Program-made: the position numbers and the translations under genes
Source: Acidovorax sp. Root219
GTDB taxonomy: Bacteria; Pseudomonadota; Gammaproteobacteria; Burkholderiales; Burkholderiaceae_C
Assembly (NCBI RefSeq): GCF_001428665.1
Contig: NZ_LMIJ01000014.1
Span: 26,094 to 90,093 of the forward strand
DNA length: 64,000 nt
Direction of reading: 5' to 3'
The notes under the pieces: model-generated
The model's input: only the letters and a program-made list of their open reading frames with translations
Databases searched by the model: none
Told to the model about the DNA's origin: nothing
Shown: positions 61,003 through 64,000 of the stretch, piece after piece
Layout: each line of letters opens with the position of its first letter
Numbering within the stretch: position 1 is the first letter of the stretch

Positions 61003-61260
61003 TCAGGACAACGCCGCCCAGGCGGACGACACCTCGGGGCTTCGCTGTCGGATGACCTGTTTGGCGACTTCGGCGAGCAGCGAGGCCCTGCCCAGGCCGG
61101 TGATGGCGACCACGCGGGCGGGGCTGCCGCGCTCCTGCGTGAACTGCACTTCCACCATGCCGGCGGCTTCCAGCACCCGCAGCTTGTCCACGCCTGCCTC
61201 ATCGTCCACGTCGAACGGAAGCATCTCGACAGCGATCACTTTCAGGTACTCCATCGGCAT
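61003..61260 (-). CDS. small winged-helix-like hypothetical protein
   Basis: The 85-residue product (MPMEYLKVIAVEMLPF...) contains KLRVLEAAGMVEVQF, then VVAITGLGRASLLAEVAKQVI, a pattern that resembles a small winged helix (helix, wing strand, then T/LGxRA-like helix). A G-rich Shine-Dalgarno-like segment (GCGGGGG) precedes ATG 61260. The family is not recognised. It could be a small regulator of the adjacent glg/tre operon, transcribed in the same direction, but that is inference. Confidence 0.6.
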   Translation of the reverse strand: MPMEYLKVIAVEMLPFDVDDEAGVDKLRVLEAAGMVEVQFTQERGSPARVVAITGLGRASLLAEVAKQVIRQRSPEVSSAWAALS

Positions 61261-61376
61261 AGAACCCCCGCATGGTTGGAGACAGGGCATTCTGAACCGC
61301 AGTAAACGGGAGTCGGGCAACCATTCGCAACAGCCCTGGCACGGGAGGGGTTTCGACGCAGCGCAGCACAAAAAAG

Positions 61377-61401
61377 GAAAGCCCGCGTTGAGCGGGCTTT
61401 C
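61377..61401 (-). terminator. rho-independent terminator of the 61512 gene
   Basis: On the minus strand GAAAGCCCGC pairs exactly with GCGGGCTTTC around a 5-nt loop and is followed by CCTTTTTT. It lies about 110 bp beyond the stop of the acyl-CoA-dehydrogenase-like gene. Confidence 0.85.
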
Positions 61402-61511
61402 TGCTTGCAGTGATGCAAGTGGGGGGATGTCGACTGCGGTATCGACAAGCCAATGGTAAGCGGGAGCAGGGCCTCTGGATGTAGGACGGCACCGCAAAGG
61501 GCCTGCGCTGA

Positions 61512-62555
61512 TCACAGGGCCCAGGCTGGTGGCTTTTCCTGTGCGAGCAGCGCTGCGGCCAGGGCGGTATCGTCGCGATCACCCTGGCTCTGGCGCATGA
61601 AAGCCGGCAGGGCTGCCGCCATACGCGCAAAAAACGTGTTCCGGCTGAACGCCGTGCCCTCCAGAGCCCGCCCCGTTTCCTCCAAGACCCGCAAGGCGCC
61701 ATTCCCCACCGCCTGCCGGGTGCGCAGGGCCAGGGTCATCGCCGCATCGCCAGGGTGGGCGTCGATCCAGGAGGCGCTGTCGCGCAACACGGCTGCGGTA
61801 CTGTTGACGACCACATCCACCCGGCCCAATGCTGCAGCGCGCGTGGCATGCAGGGGATGGGTGGAAGGGCATTGCTGCACCGCTGCATACAGCACCTGGG
61901 CCACCGCACGAATGCCACCGTGCCAGCACGCCGCGATGCCTGCGCCGCCTTGCCAGTAGCCGCAGCGCCGCATGAAATCGCCTGGGGACCCGAGCATGAT
62001 GGCGGGTGTGTTGTGGAAGGTCACATCCGCACTGCCGGTATCCGCCATGCCCACGGCGTGCCAGTCATTGGTCTGGATGGTGACGCTGGGATCATCGAGC
62101 TCCACCGCCATGAGTTGCGGTTGCTGCCCGGGAAGCCACGCCGTAAGCAGCGCATGGCTGGCACCCAGGGCGCCAGCACACGAGGCCTTGGAGCCCGACA
62201 GCACGATGCCCGCAGCGCCCCGGTCGATGGCTTCGAGCCGCCGCCCTGGCGACTCGGCCGCCCACATGGCCCACACCTCGCCGCGCGATCGTGGCTGACC
62301 GCCCAGTTCACGCAGGATGGCCAGGGCATCGGTATGGCTTTCGTACAGCCTGGCCAGCGACAGGTCGTGGCCGGCCACCAGGCTCAGCGCCTGCCAGCGC
62401 TCCAGCGTGCGGCCAGTGCCGGGCTGGGGCAGATCGGCCAATCCGTTGTCCACCAAGTGCCGCAGCTGCCGGATCACCGGGGCAGAACCCATCGACGCCA
62501 GCGCACCAGGCAAGGCCTGCGCTGTGCTGAAAAGGTTTTGCGAATCGGTCATCAT
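61512..62555 (-). CDS. acyl-CoA dehydrogenase-like protein
   Basis: The 347-residue product has an N-terminal helical part (ERWQALSLVAGHDLSLARLYESHTDA), a central segment GAAGIVLSGSKASCAGALGASHALL and a C-terminal helical part (AVGNGALRVLEETGRALEGTAFSRN), the order seen in acyl-CoA-dehydrogenase fold proteins. It resembles family members that lack the usual catalytic Glu context, so the activity is uncertain. AAGAGG precedes the ATG. The gene is next to a Bug receptor and etfA, consistent with an electron-transfer-linked dehydrogenase. Confidence 0.7.
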   Translation of the reverse strand: MMTDSQNLFSTAQALPGALASMGSAPVIRQLRHLVDNGLADLPQPGTGRTLERWQALSLVAGHDLSLARLYESHTDALAILRELGGQPRSRGEVWAMWAAESPGRRLEAIDRGAAGIVLSGSKASCAGALGASHALLTAWLPGQQPQLMAVELDDPSVTIQTNDWHAVGMADTGSADVTFHNTPAIMLGSPGDFMRRCGYWQGGAGIAACWHGGIRAVAQVLYAAVQQCPSTHPLHATRAAALGRVDVVVNSTAAVLRDSASWIDAHPGDAAMTLALRTRQAVGNGALRVLEETGRALEGTAFSRNTFFARMAAALPAFMRQSQGDRDDTALAAALLAQEKPPAWAL

Positions 62556-62863
62556 GGCGGCACCTCTTGGCCAAAGGGGGGCCTGGCTGCGGGCAAGCGC
62601 AGTGGCAGGGATGACTGATCGTACGGATCGACCGGTTGCAGCCTTGTAGGAGGATGCAGATGCGGCGCATAGGTGCCGGGAGCAATCGTTATGTGGCTGA
62701 ATCAGAGGCTGGGAATTTTTTGACCGTGACCGAGGGGCGCGTCAAAACGCCTCGGATCTAGGCGCAAAGCACAGCCATAGCTCGGGCTATGGCGAGCATT
62801 TGTAACGACGAGCCGGGGTGTTTTGGCGTGCAAGGCGGGCATGGGCGAAAGATTCTCAGCCTC
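62556..62863. other. 308-bp intergenic region containing a long hairpin
   Basis: No protein gene is supported. Most of the right half (62737-62831) folds as a long stem with inner hairpins (see that feature). It separates the acyl-CoA-dehydrogenase-like gene from the end of the Bug gene, both on the minus strand. Confidence 0.6.
62737..62831 (+). repeat. long imperfect palindrome / RNA-like hairpin element
   Basis: A 19-bp outer stem (62737-62755 with 62813-62831) pairs entirely by Watson-Crick or G-U pairs if read as plus-strand RNA. A 5-bp stem (62764-62768 with 62799-62803) and an inner 7-bp hairpin CCATAGC-TCGG-GCTATGG (62775-62792) are nested inside. It looks like an interspersed structured repeat or a small RNA. 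Confidence 0.6.
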
Positions 62864-63856
62864 TCAGTCGACCACCACGCCGGCATCGCGGATGACCTTG
62901 GCCCATTTCGCTGTTTCGCTGGCGATGAAGGCATCGCACTCCTGCGGGGTGGAGCCCTCGGCGAACGTGCCCATGCTCTGCTCCAGACGGCGCGACACCT
63001 CCGCGCTGCGGATGATGCGCGCGACCTCGGCAGACATGCGCTGCACGATCTCGCGCGGCACACCCGCCGGGGCCAGCATGGCGGCCCAGGTGCTGCCGAC
63101 GATGCCGGGATAGCCTTGCTCGGCAAAGGTGGGTACGTCCGGCAGCGCCGGAACGCGCTTGTCGCTGGCCACCCCGATCAGACGGATCTTGCCGGCCTTG
63201 GCGGGCTGGATCAGGTTGGGAGGTGGGTCCAGGAACAAGGGGATCTGCCCGCCCATGAGGTCGGCCAAGGCGGGGGAGGCTCCTTTGTAGGGCACATGCA
63301 CCATGTCCACCTTGGTGACCAGGCGCATGAGTTCAGAGGTCAGGTGCGCGGCCGACCCTGAGCCCGATGACGCGTAGCTCAGCTTGCCCGGGTTGGCGCG
63401 ACCATAGGCCACTAGCTCCGCCGTGGTCTTGTACGGAGCATTCGTGGCGACCGCGGCCACCAGCGGCGAAATCCCCATGAGGGATACGCCCACCAGGTCC
63501 TTCTTCGGGTCGTAGGGCAGCTTGGGGTACAGGGTGGTATTGGCCGCGTAGGCCGCAATCACCACGGCGAAGGTGTGCCCGTCGGGCGCAGCCTTGGCCA
63601 CCGCATCCACGCCGATGATGCTGTTGGCACCCGGCTTGTTGTCGATCACAACTGGTTGCCCCAGCGCCTGCTGCAGCCCGACCTGCAGCAGGCGCGCCAT
63701 CTGGTCGGTGAAGCCGCCCGCCGTGTAGGGCACGACGATGCGGATCGGCTTGCTGGGCCACGATGGGTTGGCCCAGGCGGGTGCTGCGGCGGCGGCGATG
63801 CCCGCCGTGGCGGTTGCCAGCAGACGGCGGCGATTGAGAGGTTGGTTGTTGTGCAT
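62864..63856 (-). CDS. Bug/TctC-family solute-binding protein, Tat-type signal
   Basis: This 330-residue Bug receptor has a twin-arginine-like signal (LNRRRLLATATAGIAAAAAP) and the mature start NPSWPSKPIRIVVPYTAGGFTDQ. Family motifs include VVIDNKPGANSIIGVDAVAK and VDMVHVPYKGASPALADLMG. It would bind an organic acid in the periplasm. Start 63856 is supported by GGAGACAAGC. It is downstream of etfA and may be co-transcribed with it. Confidence 0.92.
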   Translation of the reverse strand: MHNNQPLNRRRLLATATAGIAAAAAPAWANPSWPSKPIRIVVPYTAGGFTDQMARLLQVGLQQALGQPVVIDNKPGANSIIGVDAVAKAAPDGHTFAVVIAAYAANTTLYPKLPYDPKKDLVGVSLMGISPLVAAVATNAPYKTTAELVAYGRANPGKLSYASSGSGSAAHLTSELMRLVTKVDMVHVPYKGASPALADLMGGQIPLFLDPPPNLIQPAKAGKIRLIGVASDKRVPALPDVPTFAEQGYPGIVGSTWAAMLAPAGVPREIVQRMSAEVARIIRSAEVSRRLEQSMGTFAEGSTPQECDAFIASETAKWAKVIRDAGVVVD

Positions 63857-63897
63857 GCTTGTCTCCATTGTTTGAAATGCCATAGGCCCCCGGCGGA

Positions 63898-64000
63898 TCA
63901 CAGCGCCCGGGCCAGCTCCGGCACAGCGGTAAACAGATCCGCCTCCAGCCCATAGTCCGCCACACTGAAGATCGGCGCCTCCGCATCCTTGTTGATCGCC
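63898..64000 (-). CDS. etfA: electron transfer flavoprotein subunit alpha, C-terminal end (cut by window edge)
   Basis: Only the last 33 codons are in the window: [20 protein letters not shown], followed by [13 protein letters not shown] and a stop. This matches the conserved C-terminus of EtfA (FAD-binding alpha subunit). EtfAB accepts electrons from acyl-CoA dehydrogenases. The start and the etfB partner lie outside the window. Confidence 0.85.
   Translation of the reverse strand, partial: AINKDAEAPIFSVADYGLEADLFTAVPELARAL

Noticed and set aside
60824..61459. 211-codon open frame on the plus strand
   Set aside because: It is antisense to the better-supported 85-residue gene at 61003-61260 and runs over the terminator at 61377.
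1..64000. CRISPR arrays, rRNA, tRNA, insertion-sequence transposases
   Set aside because: No regularly spaced repeats, no conserved rRNA or tRNA sequences and no transposase motifs were seen on either strand by eye.

Overview
The window is high-GC DNA from a betaproteobacterium, most likely a member of the Comamonadaceae (Acidovorax/Comamonas relatives). The reasons are the codon use, two Bug/TctC-type solute receptors, DUF4148, DUF3182 and DUF2917 genes, a CzcRS/CzcICBA cluster of betaproteobacterial type, and an etfA end running off the right edge. No rRNA, tRNA or CRISPR array was seen. All assignments come from reading motifs and gene order; no database search was run.

Region 1 (1-18 kb) is a heavy-metal resistance island. 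It holds a DsbB/DsbA-like thiol pair, a Zn/Cd/Pb P-type ATPase (cadA) facing its MerR-type regulator (cadR/pbrR-like), a CzcS/CzcR two-component system, the RND efflux set czcI-czcC-czcB-czcA, a small periplasmic protein resembling the CzcB N-terminal domain, and a CzcD-type CDF exporter. Three secreted DUF4148 proteins surround these genes. Each is preceded, at about 105-120 bp, by the same imperfect palindrome (ATTACRRNTTTGTYAK), a candidate CzcR/CusR-type box. A KfrA/TnpT-like coiled-coil DNA-binding protein with its own iterated repeats lies at the right edge, which fits a mobile-element origin for the island.

Region 2 (19-24 kb) is mixed accessory DNA. It carries a subtilase of visibly lower GC with what look like three tandem pro-domains, a DMT exporter with a His-rich tail, a methyltransferase and a short H-NS-like protein. 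Region 3 (24-30 kb) is a TetR-controlled catabolic operon (SDR, saccharopine-dehydrogenase-like protein, acyl-CoA ligase, SCP2-type thiolase) with a strong nested palindrome over its promoter, followed by a Fur-family regulator. Region 4 (30-46 kb) holds a stress-type SDR, a Bug receptor, a Tat-exported methionine-sulfoxide repair operon (msrB-dipZ-msrA) divergent from a two-component system, a large c-di-GMP sensor protein, DUF3182 with a hydrolase, a bulb-lectin protein, and a LysR/DUF2917 divergent pair.

Region 5 (47-61 kb) is a single minus-strand glycogen/trehalose operon: glgB-glgC-glgX-treZ-(malQ-treY fusion)-glgA. All but one of its junctions are 4-bp ATGA overlaps. GlgC supplies ADP-glucose, GlgA and GlgB build glycogen, GlgX and the MalQ half trim and remodel it, and the TreY half with TreZ turn maltodextrin ends into trehalose. 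Region 6 (61-64 kb) has a small winged-helix-like ORF, an acyl-CoA-dehydrogenase-like gene, a long RNA-like hairpin, a second Bug receptor and the 3' end of etfA.
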